Positions 32,961 through 45,530 of a stretch of DNA of 64,000 nucleotides are shown in pieces. The notes beneath the pieces were generated by a model. That model saw only the letters and a program-made list of their open reading frames with translations, did no database searches and was not told where the DNA came from. Positions within the stretch are counted from its first letter, which is position 1, and each line of letters begins with the position of its first letter. The DNA comes from Epiperipatus broadwayi (Eukaryota > Onychophora > Udeonychophora > Euonychophora > Peripatidae): assembly GCA_028023455.1 (NCBI GenBank), contig JAQFVV010006238.1, forward strand, positions 1,305,478 to 1,369,477. Reading direction: 5' to 3'. The translations under genes and the position numbers were made by a program.

Positions 32961-35169
32961 ACTATTAATTATGTGTATATATAATTATTATAAAAACCTA
33001 GTTGTAACATATCTATTTACTCAGGGTCCCTTGGTTGTGTAAGTAATAAATATTCTAAAAAATTTGAAATGAATGTCTAACTGAAAGATAAATTTATTCA
33101 ACAAGCAATAGGTTTCTATTATGAAAAATGGTTTTATATATAAAAACAATGAAATTTCTTTTTAATTTGTAGGTAATATTTTTTTCTATGTGCATTCATC
33201 ATTTTTTAATAAAATTATTCAGTCTTATTATGAGTAAGAAGTTTATCATTTTTTATAAAAATAAATTTCTCCATAATTTAATCTTTTTTTATGCCATCCT
33301 CATCCAGTCTCCCCCTCTCCTCTTCAATTTCAAAATCATTGCTTTCTTATTATACATATCTGATTTTCAAAAAAGATATGTATATATAGAATAAATGAGA
33401 AAATAATTTAAATACATGTAAAAACACAGCTTTTATTTTTTCTAGCCAAAAATTTACACAAAGGTCAATGTTTCAGAATCCTAAAAGTTCAAATTTACAA
33501 ATAAAATACATTTATAGAAATATGTTAGCAATATTTAAAATATATATATATATATTCACAAAAACCAATACTGTTTTGTAATTCTGCCACCTGAGACTAA
33601 TAAAAATAAATAAGATACTTCACTATAAAATTGATTACAGTGATAGTTCAAAATACACTCATATACTCTAGTAGTTTTTTATTTTATTTTAAAAAACGTA
33701 CATTTATATTCCTTATTGAATTTTTTTTTATTGAATTTAATGCAACTAAATGTTATTTAAAACTCAATTATTGTGCTGATATATTGTACAAATATTTAAA
33801 TACGATGTAAAGAAAAAGAATTAACAAAACTGATTATCTTTCATTAAAAACACACACACACACAGGCAACTAGGGCCAGATTATGATGGTTTCGTGCCCC
33901 GGACAGATTCCTACGTCATACCCCTATTTATTTATTTTTTAATACTTAATTATTTTCTAATTGTAAGTTCAGGTATTTTTTCTTAACTTCAATATTTATA
34001 ATATTATTTTATTCACTCAAATATAATACATAAAAAAAGAAGCATACATGATTTAAATCAAACTTATTAATTATACATTATAATTTTAATTTAAAATATC
34101 AAATGCTTAAATATTCTCAGTTATTATCAAAATCCACAAAGGTGGGATTGAATTATTTTAAATAGCAAAAAAGGAGGGGTCAAATCTTAACGTATATTTT
34201 GTTAAATTAAAACTTCTCTGTACATATATTATAGCAGCACATATATTTTAGAGCAGTAAATCCTATTCAATGTCGTTAGTGATGTTTATCCATACTGCAT
34301 TACTGACATTCGGCTTACCTTCGTGAATATATATATATATATACGTGCTACTAATCTGGGGGTTGCGACAGGATCGAACCCATAGATTTCTCATGTGCTG
34401 TCCCACAGATAGTTCAGTTTCCCAGGACCTTTTCCATATAAAAAGGCCTCTGCTTGAATCCCATTGGCTGTGTATAATATTGTCTGAACTGTAAGTTCAT
34501 CAACGAGGGATGCCAAAACTAAGGCTGACACTAAGGGACTTAGAATAGGTGCTCTTTCCAAAAATAATTATCTGCCAATAGATTTAAATTATATTTGATT
34601 AAGAGTATGAAAAATAAAGTAAAAATAGCAGTTATAAAGAAAACAACTAATAGGTCACCCTTTCAGAATTTAAATAAATAACATTTTAAAAGATTTCAAA
34701 GCTTTAATTAGCTTAAGTGATGGATTTACCCCATGTAGAATTGCTTCATTCTATTTGGAGTTGAACAAATAACAATTTTTATAATAAAACACAAACATAA
34801 AATATTGACTCAAAAAAACAATTTGGCAAGCATTTTAATTAATCATACATTATGATTTGAGGCGACATTAATAACCTTAATTCATAGAAGTTTAATTAAA
34901 AGGAGGAAAGGAAAGATTTTGAGAAATTCAGCTTATCAGATTGCTTGAGATTGGCATATTAATAATAATAACAAAAACAAACAAAATCAAATAATAACTA
35001 TGTATAAATAATTGACTGCACCAAAGTTAAAGAAAGTTAAAGCATGTGAGATAGGATTAGATTTAAAGAAATCATTTGAGAGAAATTCATATTTACATAT
35101 TAGAAAGAGTTAAAATTAAATAATACGTTAGGAGAAATCTTGATAGCAGGATTCAGTATTAGTTAGAGT
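32961..35169. other. AT-rich stretch with microsatellites and unplaced repeat-like patches
   Basis: (TA)n at about 33539-33555 and 34328-34342; (CA)n at about 33851-33864. A less AT-rich patch at about 33866-33935 looks like a transposon end (CCCCGGACAGATTCCTACG), but no partner end was found. At 34345-34500 the complement contains a box-B-like GGGTTCGATCC. No gene. Confidence 0.35.
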
Positions 35170-35465
35170 AGCTTTACTTTTAGGTTGTGGCATGAAATAC
35201 TGATTTACCTTGCATGGCAGTTCAAGATTCATATGAGTTCTTAGGTAACAGCAAGTTTCTGATCAGCATTCCAAAGTTCCCAGGTCGGGCCATTACTTCA
35301 TTCTATGTCATCAGGATGGTATGGCAGTGGAAGATGACCTCTACAGGTTGGGAAAGATGATGGGCTTTCTACTTGCTCATTTTTAAATTTCACACCAACG
35401 TGGATTATGTTGACAACACAGTTATCTTTAAGCTCACCTTTTGGTGTTTAAAATCAGCCCATTTT
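35170..35465 (-). other. Less AT-rich island, possibly a decayed coding segment
   Basis: Composition differs clearly from its surroundings. On the minus strand about 50 codons are open from TPKGELKDNCVVN to LPYHPDDIE, ending in TGA. I do not recognise the protein. A motif near 35225-35255 is an inverted copy of the one at 8590-8630 and 41535-41570, which suggests repeat origin. Confidence 0.3.
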
Positions 35466-36099
35466 ATATCCATCTCAGGTATTTGTGGAATACTTTTAAC
35501 TTTTTATTAGAGCTCAAACTCTAATCTTCGATCTAACAAAATCTTACATTTTTTTAATACATTGTTCTTGAAGTTGCAATCATTAGATAATATTCCAAAA
35601 ATATATTCAAATCTATTTCCAGATTGGAAATAGATTTGACAAAAATATTTATAACAAAAGTAAAATCCATTAGTTTTTATTCTCCAGTTTTATTTCTAGT
35701 AAAATTTTAATGAAAAATTCCTTCCCAAGACTAAAACAATATTATGTTTCCATCCCTTTAATTATTTTTGGATAATTAATGTTGCATCTTCCATCTTGGA
35801 TTTTACAAAAATATACTGTTTAATTTAAAAAAGATAATTTAAAAAGAAAATGTTTTACATTTATAAAAACATTTTATATTTATAAAATCAATATTTTGTT
35901 AGTATGTTTGCTTCTGTAATATATATCTGAGCCGCACCTATGTAATTTAATGTGAAGAAGAAAAAAAATTAATAATAACTAAAAAATATTGAAAAACTAA
36001 AATTTATAATTTTTAGGTGTGCTTCTCAGAAGTATATACATGAGATATATATATATACAACTAAAGAAGCGGGGTGGGACATATGGTTTGAATATCGAT
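35466..36099. other. AT-rich stretch, nothing recognised
   Basis: A local palindrome (about 35605-35640, TCAAATCTATTTCC and its complement) and a (TA)n near 36043-36055. Confidence 0.4.
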
Positions 36100-37770
36100 T
36101 AGTAATTAGTGAGTGGATAGAATCATGAAGCTCAATCTTGGGCTAAGATTGATCGCTTCAGTGTTAATAATCTGACCAAGATATTTGTAGTTGTTAACTT
36201 CTAACTCATCATAATCAATCTTTATTTTCATATTTTGAGAAAATCCATTGAACATTACTTTAGTCTTTTTAACATTTATCTTTAGTCATACTTCATCTGA
36301 TAACTCCTGCAATATTTCCTGTAGCTCTAAAGCATTATTTGCAAAAACAACTACACCATCTGCAAAATCTAAATGATGTAAATAAACTCCATTTACTTTC
36401 ACTCCTGTAGCGTCCCATTTTAATCCACAAATTTTCTGGAGCACTGCTATAAAATGTTTTGGAGATATGGAGTCACCCTGCCTCACACCCTTCTCAATGT
36501 TGACTTTCTTAGTATCATTATGTAATCTAATTGTTGCTGTTACATTTTTATAAATATTCTTTAAAATACGACAATATCCTGGATCTATACAGTTTGATGA
36601 ATCCAATGCTTTAATCACTGAAGAAATGTTTATAGAATCAAATGCCTTTTCACAATCTACAAACCCCAAGCATAATGGCAACTTATATTCATTTATTCTT
36701 TTAATAACTTCTCTCAATAGCCAGATATGATCTACTGTACTAAAGCCACTTTTAAATACAGCTTGTTCTTTTGGTTGGTGGAAATCCAATGTTCTCTGTA
36801 GATGAGTTGTAATTATCTTGGTAAAAAACTTGTATAAAACTGATAAAAGGCTGATAGGTCTGGAATGTATTAGAATGTATCACCTTTTTAAAATATTAAT
36901 ATTAATACTGCATTCTTTCAATCATCTGTTACATTTGCATCATTTAGACATTTGGTATATTACTTTACTAAAAAAAATTCTATTTCTTCACCAGCTGCTT
37001 TTAATATATCAATTATAATTCCATCATTACCTGGAGCCTTTCCTTTCTTTATAAATTTAATTGCATGTCTCACTACTTCTTCATTTAAATTTCTGGGCAA
37101 TTTGGAAGATATAATAGATATAGGAGGTATTTGTTCTTTATTACTATATAATTCTTCATAGAAGTTGTCTACCCATTTCATGATGCCATCTCTCTTTAGT
37201 AATAATTTCATCTTTTTTTCTTATTGCAGATATAAAGTTTCTACCAATACCAAGATGTTGTTTTACATTCTTGAGACTTTTATTCTCTTCTACAGCTTTC
37301 CTTGTTAGTTCACCATTATACTTTTTTATATCATTTTCAATTCTTTTCCATACCATTTTACAAAATTTGAGGTATTCAATTCTATTTAATGCATCATTTT
37401 TGTATATTTTTATATTCCTTCTTTTCTTCATAAATTCTTTAGTCTCAGTAGAAATTTATTGGTCAATTGCTGCTTTTTTCTACCAGTTATTTTTTTATTA
37501 ATTTCATTCAAATCTGAATCATGTTCAAAATCTACTAATACTTGAAATCGATTTGTAAGTTCTAATTTAAATTCATTAGAATGTTTCTGAAGATTAGCAA
37601 TATCAACTATAAATATTGTTTTTCTTAATAATTTTTGTCTTTCTAGTTTTGCATTAACACATATCTTACTAATCGATGATCACTTCCTGTATTAAATTTA
37701 TTAAGAACATTACAATCTTGAAATATGTATTTACTGTTAGTCAAAATATAATCCACTATAAATTACTTAT
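36100..37770 (-). pseudogene. RTE-clade LINE: endonuclease C-terminus through reverse transcriptase
   Basis: Best LINE copy in the window. Reading the minus strand: endonuclease end with DYILTNSKYIFQD and TGSDHR (37674-37690); linker MKKRRNIKIYKN to FISAIRKKDE (37431-37156); KRDGIMKWVDNFYEELY and GKAPGNDGIIIDILKAAGEE (37211-36960); RT palm with FKSGFSTVDHIW, FVDCEKAFDSI (domain A), GVRQGDSISP (domain B) and LDFADGVVVF (domain C); then KTKVMFNGF and YKYLGQII near 36150-36290. The RT normally makes cDNA at a nicked target. Domain C is normally [FY]ADD; here GAT has become GGT, giving FADG and destroying a catalytic Asp. Frameshifts separate the blocks. The 5' end stops near the MITE at 37942. 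Confidence 0.85.
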
Positions 37771-37941
37771 AATTAAAATCATTGTTTAACAATTTGCTCT
37801 ATTTAAAACTGATTTTTCTTTGTTAATACATAAACTTTCTTTTAACATTCTTTCTTTATATAATTTAACATTTTCTAACATATTTATATCAAAATTTTTA
37901 TTTATATTTTGCATATTATATATATTTAAAAATATATTATA

Positions 37942-38967
37942 CCTGGGTCTCGTTTTACGCAATAGATAGGTTCCTCAGAAAACACACGCAAACGAAATCG
38001 CGCAAAAATAGTCATAACTTACATTGAAAAAGGAGGGATGCGGTCTGTGATTTTTTTAAAATTCGCGTAAAAGCAAAGCACCAAGAAATAAAATATGATT
38101 AATAAAAAATTTCAAATTTGAAAAAAATTGATACAAGACAAACTTTTTTTAACTATAATATTTAATTTTATTCAAAATAATATATTTTTATGCATAATTT
38201 ACAGTACAGTAATTTACATTTTTTTTATACACGTTTTAATTATTATAGCTATTTGCCGAAAAACATGTTCGTTTGCAAACAACTAGCACCAACTTCACAC
38301 TCATGTTTTGTCAATAGTTTTCTGGTGACAACATAATTAGTAATTAATCTTTGAGACGATGATTTTATTAATTGTTTATGAAACTAACAACTAAAAATTA
38401 AATTCTTATTTTTGTCTTTAATTTTCAATTCTGTTTAAAAATCAAATTTCACATCACATTATTTCAAGTCGCCGTAATAAATTTTTAAATTGTTAATTAC
38501 AATTAAAAATCAGATTTTAATTTTTAATTGACAAATTTAATTGTGCCCACTGCTATTACTGACCTCTTAAAATAAACTTCCTGACACTAAATGATTAATA
38601 ATTGATTACATTCTTTTTTAAAAAACAAAAACATAATGTGATTTAAAATGCAAAATTAACACGCACAATGTTTGAACAAATTTACATTATAATCTTGTAA
38701 AATTTAATGTATGTATACATAAAATGTGGAAATCATGATTTTAATTTCATTATTGCATAAAATCTTACTATTATAAAGCGCTGAAAATATTGAAATTACT
38801 AAGTTGAAAGTCGAATTCCAATAATGTGCTATTACTTTCAATATAACGTAAGTGCACAAAATTTATTATTTAAAGTAATAGCACAATATCGGAGTTTGAC
38901 TTCCGGTGAAACATGAATCACGTAACTTCAAAATCGTGTTAAATATGTCTGCGTAAAGAGACCCAGG
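37942..38967. mobile_element. Non-autonomous pogo/Tigger-like (Tc1/mariner) element
   Basis: 1026 bp with terminal inverted repeats: left CCTGGGTCTCGTTTTACGCA, right complement CCTGGGTCTCTTTACGCA. Left flank is TA (37940-37941). The right flank reads TG, which could be a mutated TA. Just inside the left end, AGGTTCCTCAGAAAA and AAATCGCGCAAAAAT alternate in the 'C..TTTACG../..CG..AAA..' pattern of Tigger/mariner-type ends. The interior is AT-rich with no transposase. It abuts the 5' limit of the RTE relic. Superfamily is an inference from end sequence and TA. Confidence 0.65.
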
Positions 38968-40379
38968 TGTATCTACAAGTGCTTGTTGAGAAGTATTGCA
39001 CATATGCAATTCAGTGAGCAATATTTATTCTATAGTAATCAAAGCTTATTAATAAAATGTATACAACGAAAATTTTGAATACAGTGGGAAATGTGTCTCC
39101 ACTATACCTCTCAACATACACACACATAACCGTACTAAATGCTCTTAAAGTAGAACAACACCCCCCTCCCCAAAGAACGACTATGATTAGAAAGTATATT
39201 TTCTCATTGAAACAGACAACTAAAATATTTATTGAAATTTTTTACATAAGGATGTATTTAATAAAAAAAAAAAATAAAGGTTTCTGTTGATATTTAAGTT
39301 GTTGATATTTAAAAAAGAAGTTATACTTCAGTCATATTTTTAAAGCCATAAAGTAAATATTGTTTAAAAACATTAAAATTCATTTTTAGATATTGACTAG
39401 TTCTGTATTTTCACCTTATTCAAGTTTCAAATCATAACTGAGGGGAGAAAAAAGCTTATTAACTAAACTTCTGTCAAGTATTTTTATATAAGCATGATTA
39501 AAATAACAATGAGCAAAAGTAATAAAAAGTTATATAACCGAGAAAAAAAATAGTGTGGCATTCCAAATAAGCTTATATAAACAAACAATTATCTATTGAT
39601 GACACCTGTAAAAGTCTATTCAACTATAAATCAAAAGTCAACAAATAATGAGGTTCATAACTAAGTTTTTCAATATTAATTATTAATTCCAAAAAAAAAG
39701 AAGAAAAAGAACTTGATTTGTAGAGAGAATGTGTGTCTGTGCACACTAATACGTATAAATAAATGAAAAGTGTCAAGATTAAGACTGATACATTTCCTAA
39801 AATAGTTGGTCATATATTTGGACTACTCATATCTATTCTGATTTCCGAAATTACTCCATCTTGTTTATGTAACTTAGTTTACTCTTTGTTCGAACTAATC
39901 AATAAAATGTCTTAGCTAATAAAATTTACACGTAAAAAATATTCTTAAAATATTTAGCATTTCTATTTATTCTTTTATCCCATTTTTCAATAATTTTCTT
40001 CATTTTCTCCACAATTTTATTTTTAATTTGTGTATTTTCACTCTCTTCCCTAGAAAAAAAACAAACTTTCTACTACTTTTTATACCGTAATCTTTGCTTT
40101 CTTCATATCATTAGTCCGAAATTCCTGATTTCATATCTTTTTTAGATATGTGATTTTTTCATATTTTAAATAATAAACATTTCTCCTTTAATATAAATTT
40201 AAATTCTGCAGAAAATATAAATAAATTTTAATTTTACAGGATATAGTTTTATTGTAAACTCGTTACAGACTAATGTTAAGAAAAAAATAAAATAATTTGA
40301 ATTTAAAATTTATATTCCGATAAGAATACAGCCGGAATTACAGTGCTGTCTTATTTCACAGTTGAAAAGTAAATAAATA
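38968..40379. other. AT-rich stretch, nothing recognised
   Basis: A 77-codon frame at 39057-39290 lacks motifs. Confidence 0.35.
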
Positions 40380-41000
40380 AGTGTTACTTCGTTATGTAAA
40401 TGAAACATTTAAATATTCCATTTTTAAATAATGGAGCACACGGTTCTTTTTTATTAATTGTGTATGGATCTTTTGCAATTACCCATGCCTCCTTGTATTT
40501 TCATGTTTTATCATCTTTTTCAGCGCAAACCGTCTTCACTTTAATTAGATTAAAAGCATGATTTGTTGTGCATTCTTGTTCAAAGAAAATTGAATTATAT
40601 TCATTATTTTGTTTTGCCCTGTTGTGCTGGGCGATCTAGACAGCTTTGCACGCAATTTTTAAACCATTTAGCAGACGTGTTCTGGGGTATTCTATCTTTA
40701 GGGTTATTCGAGGATTTATTCAATGATGGAGGGAATTTATGTATTAGGCATATGTTTTTTAGTTTGTTTGCTATATTAGGAATGTATGGAAGACGAATCT
40801 AAGGTTTAGGTTCATTTTGTGGTTCTTTATTTTTGTTTAGGTTATTGTAGAATTATCGGATAGTTCTTATTAATCTATTTCGCTCATATCCCAGATTTGT
40901 ACGGTCATATTCTTTAGATCACTTTCACATTTGCTTAAGTTCTTGTTTCTTCTGCATATATAAACAGTTTGTGTATATTGTCATAAATATATTTATTACT
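40380..41000 (-). pseudogene. Penelope-like element C-terminal relic
   Basis: Minus strand from about 40800: RLPYIPNIANKLKNICLIHK, NNPKDRIPQNTSAKW and a Cys-containing piece. After frame changes comes KYKEAWVIAKDPYTINKKE (about 40500-40430). In Penelope-like retroelements the RT is followed by 'LPYI....KL..I', a Cys-rich 'V.Y.I.C..C' block, GIY-YIG endonuclease and 'KRK.KEA.YI....P.IN'. The order and the two strongest blocks fit. The GIY-YIG core itself is too eroded to see. A related relic lies at 51230-51620. Confidence 0.65.
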
Positions 41001-41144
41001 AATAACTGAATTTAAAAATATAGAATATGCTTATATTTATATCAACACAGAATTTTTATATAGTTAGTAGTTAATAAATCAAAACAATACACAAAACTAT
41101 AAGTAATATTTAAGTACAAGTATAGTATATATATATAAGCTACA

Positions 41145-41325
41145 TGTAATTAGAGGCGATTTGAACCCAAACTTTTTAAGCTCCTTTCAGTCACCCACTC
41201 CATCTTATACAACCAATACACATGACCATTTACACATGCATGTGGTCATGTGTATTAGTTGTATAAGATGGAATGGATGACTGGAAGGATCTTGAAAATC
41301 TGGATTCAAATTCCCTTTGAATAAA
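41145..41325. repeat. Palindromic repeat family P, copy 2 (near-perfect hairpin)
   Basis: Starts TGTAATTAGAGGCGATTTGA and returns as GATTCAAATTCCCTTT. Arms of about 85 bp meet at ACATGCATGT with almost no loop. It has the same ends as 7104-7497, with a box-B-like GATTTGAACCC in each arm. Confidence 0.75.
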
Positions 41326-42334
41326 TTATAAGCAATAAAATAAATATTTGTTTATGTTTTAAACAGATTTAAGTTTATAATAAGAGAAGGGGATGGGGGA
41401 TTTTTTAAATGGAAAAATTTACAAATTAAAAAAAACAAAAAGATCTGAAACTAGAATTTCAGAATAACAGCAATCTAGAGCAGTGTTAGTGTGTCAGATT
41501 CTAGAGTAAACTCCTGATCAATTTCAGTACTGGAATTTCTGATGCTCAAACTTCATATGAACTCTTGAGCAATAAAGCCATTCAGTTATTATTATTATGA
41601 TGATGATGATGTTTCACAGCAAACTTTATTTGTACTTAAGAAAAGTGTTTTCATCAGTAAAAAGAACAAGAAAAAATGAGTACATCAAGAAACAAATGTT
41701 ATAATTATTACTACAAGTACAATTCTCCAATTAATTCAATTGCTCATTAATAGATTAGAATGGGATGGCAATTGAATGAGATGAATCCAGTGTTAGATTC
41801 AATCTTAATTGTTTTGAATGATAGAGTTCCACAAAATGATTATATCCTCATTCAATGTGGGTCTGGATGCTGTTTGTTTTTTTGTAAAGCGTAATTCTCT
41901 AATAGATAAATTGGGGAAGTTAATAACAAAAATGAATATTGTACATGTAACAAAGCAACTTCCATCCAACAGAGAAGGCTTTGTTATGAATATGAAAGAA
42001 GGAAACCTTTTATTTAATTAAAAACAATGAATTACTTACGGAAATCGTTTATCATTCATGTTATTCAATGTTTTTCTATATGATTTTCAGTAGTCGATAA
42101 TCGAATGATCAGTACTGTTTTATGCAGATGATTACAAAGTTTTCAAACAGATACATACTTATGAAGATTTTGATAATATGTAGGCAGATATTAATAATTT
42201 TTTACGAAACATATTTGGGGATGATTATTAGAGTCTATCATGCATAGTATATTCTTGGAGGGGGGTTGTGTAGATTGGTGAATGACAATTTCAGCTGATT
42301 ATGCATACCATGGGTAATAATGTTTTTTTCTAAG
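41326..42334. other. AT-rich stretch with short repeat fragments
   Basis: 41535-41570 holds GCTCAAACTTCATATGAACT, the motif shared with 8590-8630. (ATT)n and (ATG)n tracts at about 41586-41612 could be a LINE 3' tail. The 67-codon frame at 41818-42021 is unrecognised. Confidence 0.35.
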
Positions 42335-42957
42335 AAAGAAAACTTATTTATTTTGTTGTGTTGTACTTAATATTTATACATATTTCATTTTTTTTTTTTA
42401 CTTCGAAAAATGTGCGTTTTGGGAATTTTTTCTGGATTCATACATGGAAACTTATGAAACTTTGAGCAAGCTCTTGGAGGATTTACTGCAGGTCACATGA
42501 CTTGATGTCTGACTTTATTTAGATGTTATCGTTGAAAAAATGTTTTCTGAGAAATTTCCGTGATTAATTTTTTTGGCAAAAAAAATTATTTTCATTTGTT
42601 GAATTGTACTTAATATTTGATTCTTACTTAGAAAAAAGTGCATTTTGAAGATTTTTCTGGGTTCAAACATGGAGACTTATGAAACTTTGAAGTAGCTCTT
42701 CTAGGGTTTACTGCGGGTCCATGACTTGGTAGTCACCATTTTAATAAATTTTGTCATTGAAAAAAATGTTTGTTTTCTGAGATATTTCCGTGATTAATTA
42801 TTTTTGTCAAAGAAAAGTCATTTTCACTTGTTGAATTACTTAATATTTTTGTATATTTGATTCTTACTTGGAAAAAGTGCATTTTGAGGATTTTTCTGGG
42901 TTCAAACATGGAGATATATGAAACCTTGAAGTAGCTCTTCTAGAGTTTGCTGCGGGG
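42335..42957 (+). repeat. Minisatellite: 2.6 copies of a ~235-bp unit
   Basis: Units begin at about 42335, 42577 and 42808. Each contains TACTTAATATTT, a GTGCATTTTG..GATTTTT piece, CTGGGTTCAAACATGGAGA, GTAGCTCTTCTAG and GAAATTTCCGTGATTAAT (variants in unit 1). Units are 242, 231 and about 150 bp, the last truncated before (ATT)n. Units 2 and 3 are more alike than either is to unit 1. No coding role evident. Confidence 0.85.
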
Positions 42958-43278
42958 ATTATTATCATTATTATTATTATACATCACCAGATTGAAGTGA
43001 CCTTATTTTGATGAAATTAGAAATGTGTATAATAATCAAAAAAGTTAATAAAAAAAAAAGTACAACTGATGATGAATTTCATTGTCACAATAACAAGTCT
43101 CATCTAGAAGATTTACAAACCAAATTTGTAATGGGATATTCTAGCAAAAACCCAATCCCATAACTTCTAGGAGTAAGTATCTTGTCAGCATCTTATAATA
43201 AGATAATATAAGTGATTAAATGCCAGGAAATCAAGTCATATATTACTTGACTTAATTTAATAAGCTTGTACTACAAAT

Positions 43279-43422
43279 GTTATATAATAAGCATGCCAAT
43301 AGCTCTTAACAATCTTTTCAGAATATCCCTATCCTCAGATAAAAGCCAGAGCTAGAAACCAGTTTGAGGATAGTGATATTCTAAAAGCTTGTTAAGAGCT
43401 ATTGACATGCTCATTATATAAC
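43279..43422. mobile_element. Small palindromic MITE-like element
   Basis: 144 bp with arms of nearly 60 bp. The left starts GTTATATAATAAGCATGCCA and the right ends in its complement. The loop holds GAGCTAGAAACCAG. No coding; flanks show no clear TSD. Confidence 0.7.
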
Positions 43423-43599
43423 AAGGATTAAAATTGAACTTATCTTTGTTTTTGTACATGGGCTAATCGATATATGTTTTTAATATGACAAGAAAATTTA
43501 TAAAAGTTATATATGCTTGCACCATTATTGTAAATAGTTTACTGCATTTGGACAAGATATCATGCTGGTGGCATTATTGACAGATGAAGTCTAATACTG

Positions 43600-43790
43600 T
43601 ATTTTAAGAGATCGTAAAAGATCTAGAAAAAAGATTTCATTTGAGATGGATGGACAGAGATAAAGAAATTTGTCTTAGTAAGATAATCCACTATGAATAA
43701 AAGAAACCAGATTAAGGATTAATACTGAAGAGAATTTTATTCATCATTAGATCAATAATGGTTTAAAATAATGATGATGAATATGATAAT
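43600..43790 (+). pseudogene. RTE LINE 3'-terminal relic
   Basis: KRSRKKISFEMDGQR corresponds to the 'R.RGR....W.DD' block at the ORF2 end. The 3' end AGATCAATAATGG with (GAT)n matches 21051-21260. Stops throughout. Confidence 0.5.
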
Positions 43791-45530
43791 TTAATGCTAT
43801 ATATGCAAAACTGTACAAATCTGCAAATGAATGAATTGTAAAGATACAGATAAACTATAAACACAGTACCTGTAATTGTTTATAATTTCCTTTAGAGGAA
43901 GTTCTGTCATGTTATCGTTATTTAACAGTTAGTACATTATCTGAGACCTCCAATATCTCCTCCTTTTCACTTGAAAACTAATAAATTTGGTTTGCAAAAT
44001 TTTTTATCTATCTGGAAAAAAACCCATTCCATATTCTACCTACATTTGAATAACTGCCCTTTGGGGAGAAAGAAACATATTTTAACAGTGAGTTGCCCAT
44101 TGTTTATAATCATTGAGTTCCAAAACATTTTTTCTAGCTATTTGACTTTTGAACAAAATGAATAATTAATTGATTAACATAGAAGTACTTTTTACTAATT
44201 GGCACTTTATAAAAGAATATCATGTATATTAGTAATAGTTTTTATAGGAATTAAAAAAAGTAAGCACATATTACCTATTTGTTAAGATCGAAAATTGATT
44301 ATTTACTCCTGATGATTAAAATAGAAATGATTGTCACAAAAAATAAACATTGCTTCGAAGCTAGGGAAGTAGATCTCAATATTATGTCGTTTATGCCATT
44401 ATTACTAATAAAGTGAGAGAGTATCAATAATATATTCAAGTCATGTTTTTCCCCTCTCAAAACTGTTTTTTTTTTTTTTAGTCTGATTTTTTTAAAATTT
44501 CTTTGGGACTTTTGAAAATCCCCATTGGGACCATTAGACAACTGTAAAAAATCTTTGATATATTTTAGATACCCAATGTAACTTCGACATATTGTAAAAT
44601 TGAACTTATATTGATTTAGCTAGAAATAGGTGAATCTTGGGATATTTATTGTAAAAAAATTTTTTAATGTGAATGTGTAATTTCTTAAAATGATCTTAAA
44701 TCTTCACACAGCGTGTCTCTTCAAGATATTTCTCTAGCCAAGAATAATAAGATACCCATTTACCAATCACTTGGCTGTGGGTCAGTTATCTGAGAAGACA
44801 TTTTTTAGCTTTTTGAAAAGTATTTCATTTAATTACAAAATGAACCGCAGATAGTAAACATAACAGGAAAATACTTTAATGTTGTTTATACTTCTCTATA
44901 TTTATTGTAAACTTGAAAATGTTTTTAATTTAGTTACTCAACTTGGGATAAATTAAGTGGAGATATTTATCTTATCATTTATATTTAAAATACTTTCTTT
45001 TAATGATTTTTTTTTTTTTTTTAATTTTTAAACCAAAGGTTGAATTATTTAATTAATAATGTTTATGTTATATTATATATATAAATTTTAAGTGCTGTTA
45101 TTTAAAAATAATTTGAATTTTCATTTAAAAGTTTTGTTAAAAAAAAATTATTGCATAATTTAAGTGAAATATTTGATTTGATAAAACTAAATAGCAATAT
45201 ATATATATATAATTGTTTTTGTGGTGAAAAAAATTCTGTATTTTATTTAATATTTACAAATGCACTTATAATAAATATTAGCAAAATACAAATTGTATAG
45301 TCGGTTGCTTTAGAGATCACATTGCAAGCCATTCTGTTTCACTATAATATGTTTTAAACTATAATTTCTAGTCCCACGTAGATTTCTCTTAATAATAGTG
45401 ACATGTTCAGTAACATCATTAAAATTATTTTATAAGTAAAATGATCAGCTAAATCAAAGGCTTATTACAGACAAGAATCTCAGCCTCGGGGTGGCCTTTG
45501 AGCATTCCATCATCATATTTTCAATTGGGT
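43791..45530. other. AT-rich stretch, nothing recognised
   Basis: Frames at 43971-44165 and 44299-44541 show no motif. A (TA)n run lies near 45199-45212. Confidence 0.35.

Noticed and set aside
33866-34180. Possible DNA transposon end (CCCCGGACAGATTCCTACG)
   Set aside because: No matching inverted end or duplication could be found.
34345-34500. Possible SINE with box B (complement GGGTTCGATCC)
   Set aside because: No box A at proper distance, no tail, no second copy in the window.
42335-42957. CRISPR-like array
   Set aside because: Units of ~235 bp are repeated throughout, with no short repeat/unique spacer alternation; the context is eukaryotic.
44299-44541. 80-codon minus-strand frame
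   Set aside because: Lys/Ile/Ser-rich, includes a homopolymer, no motif.
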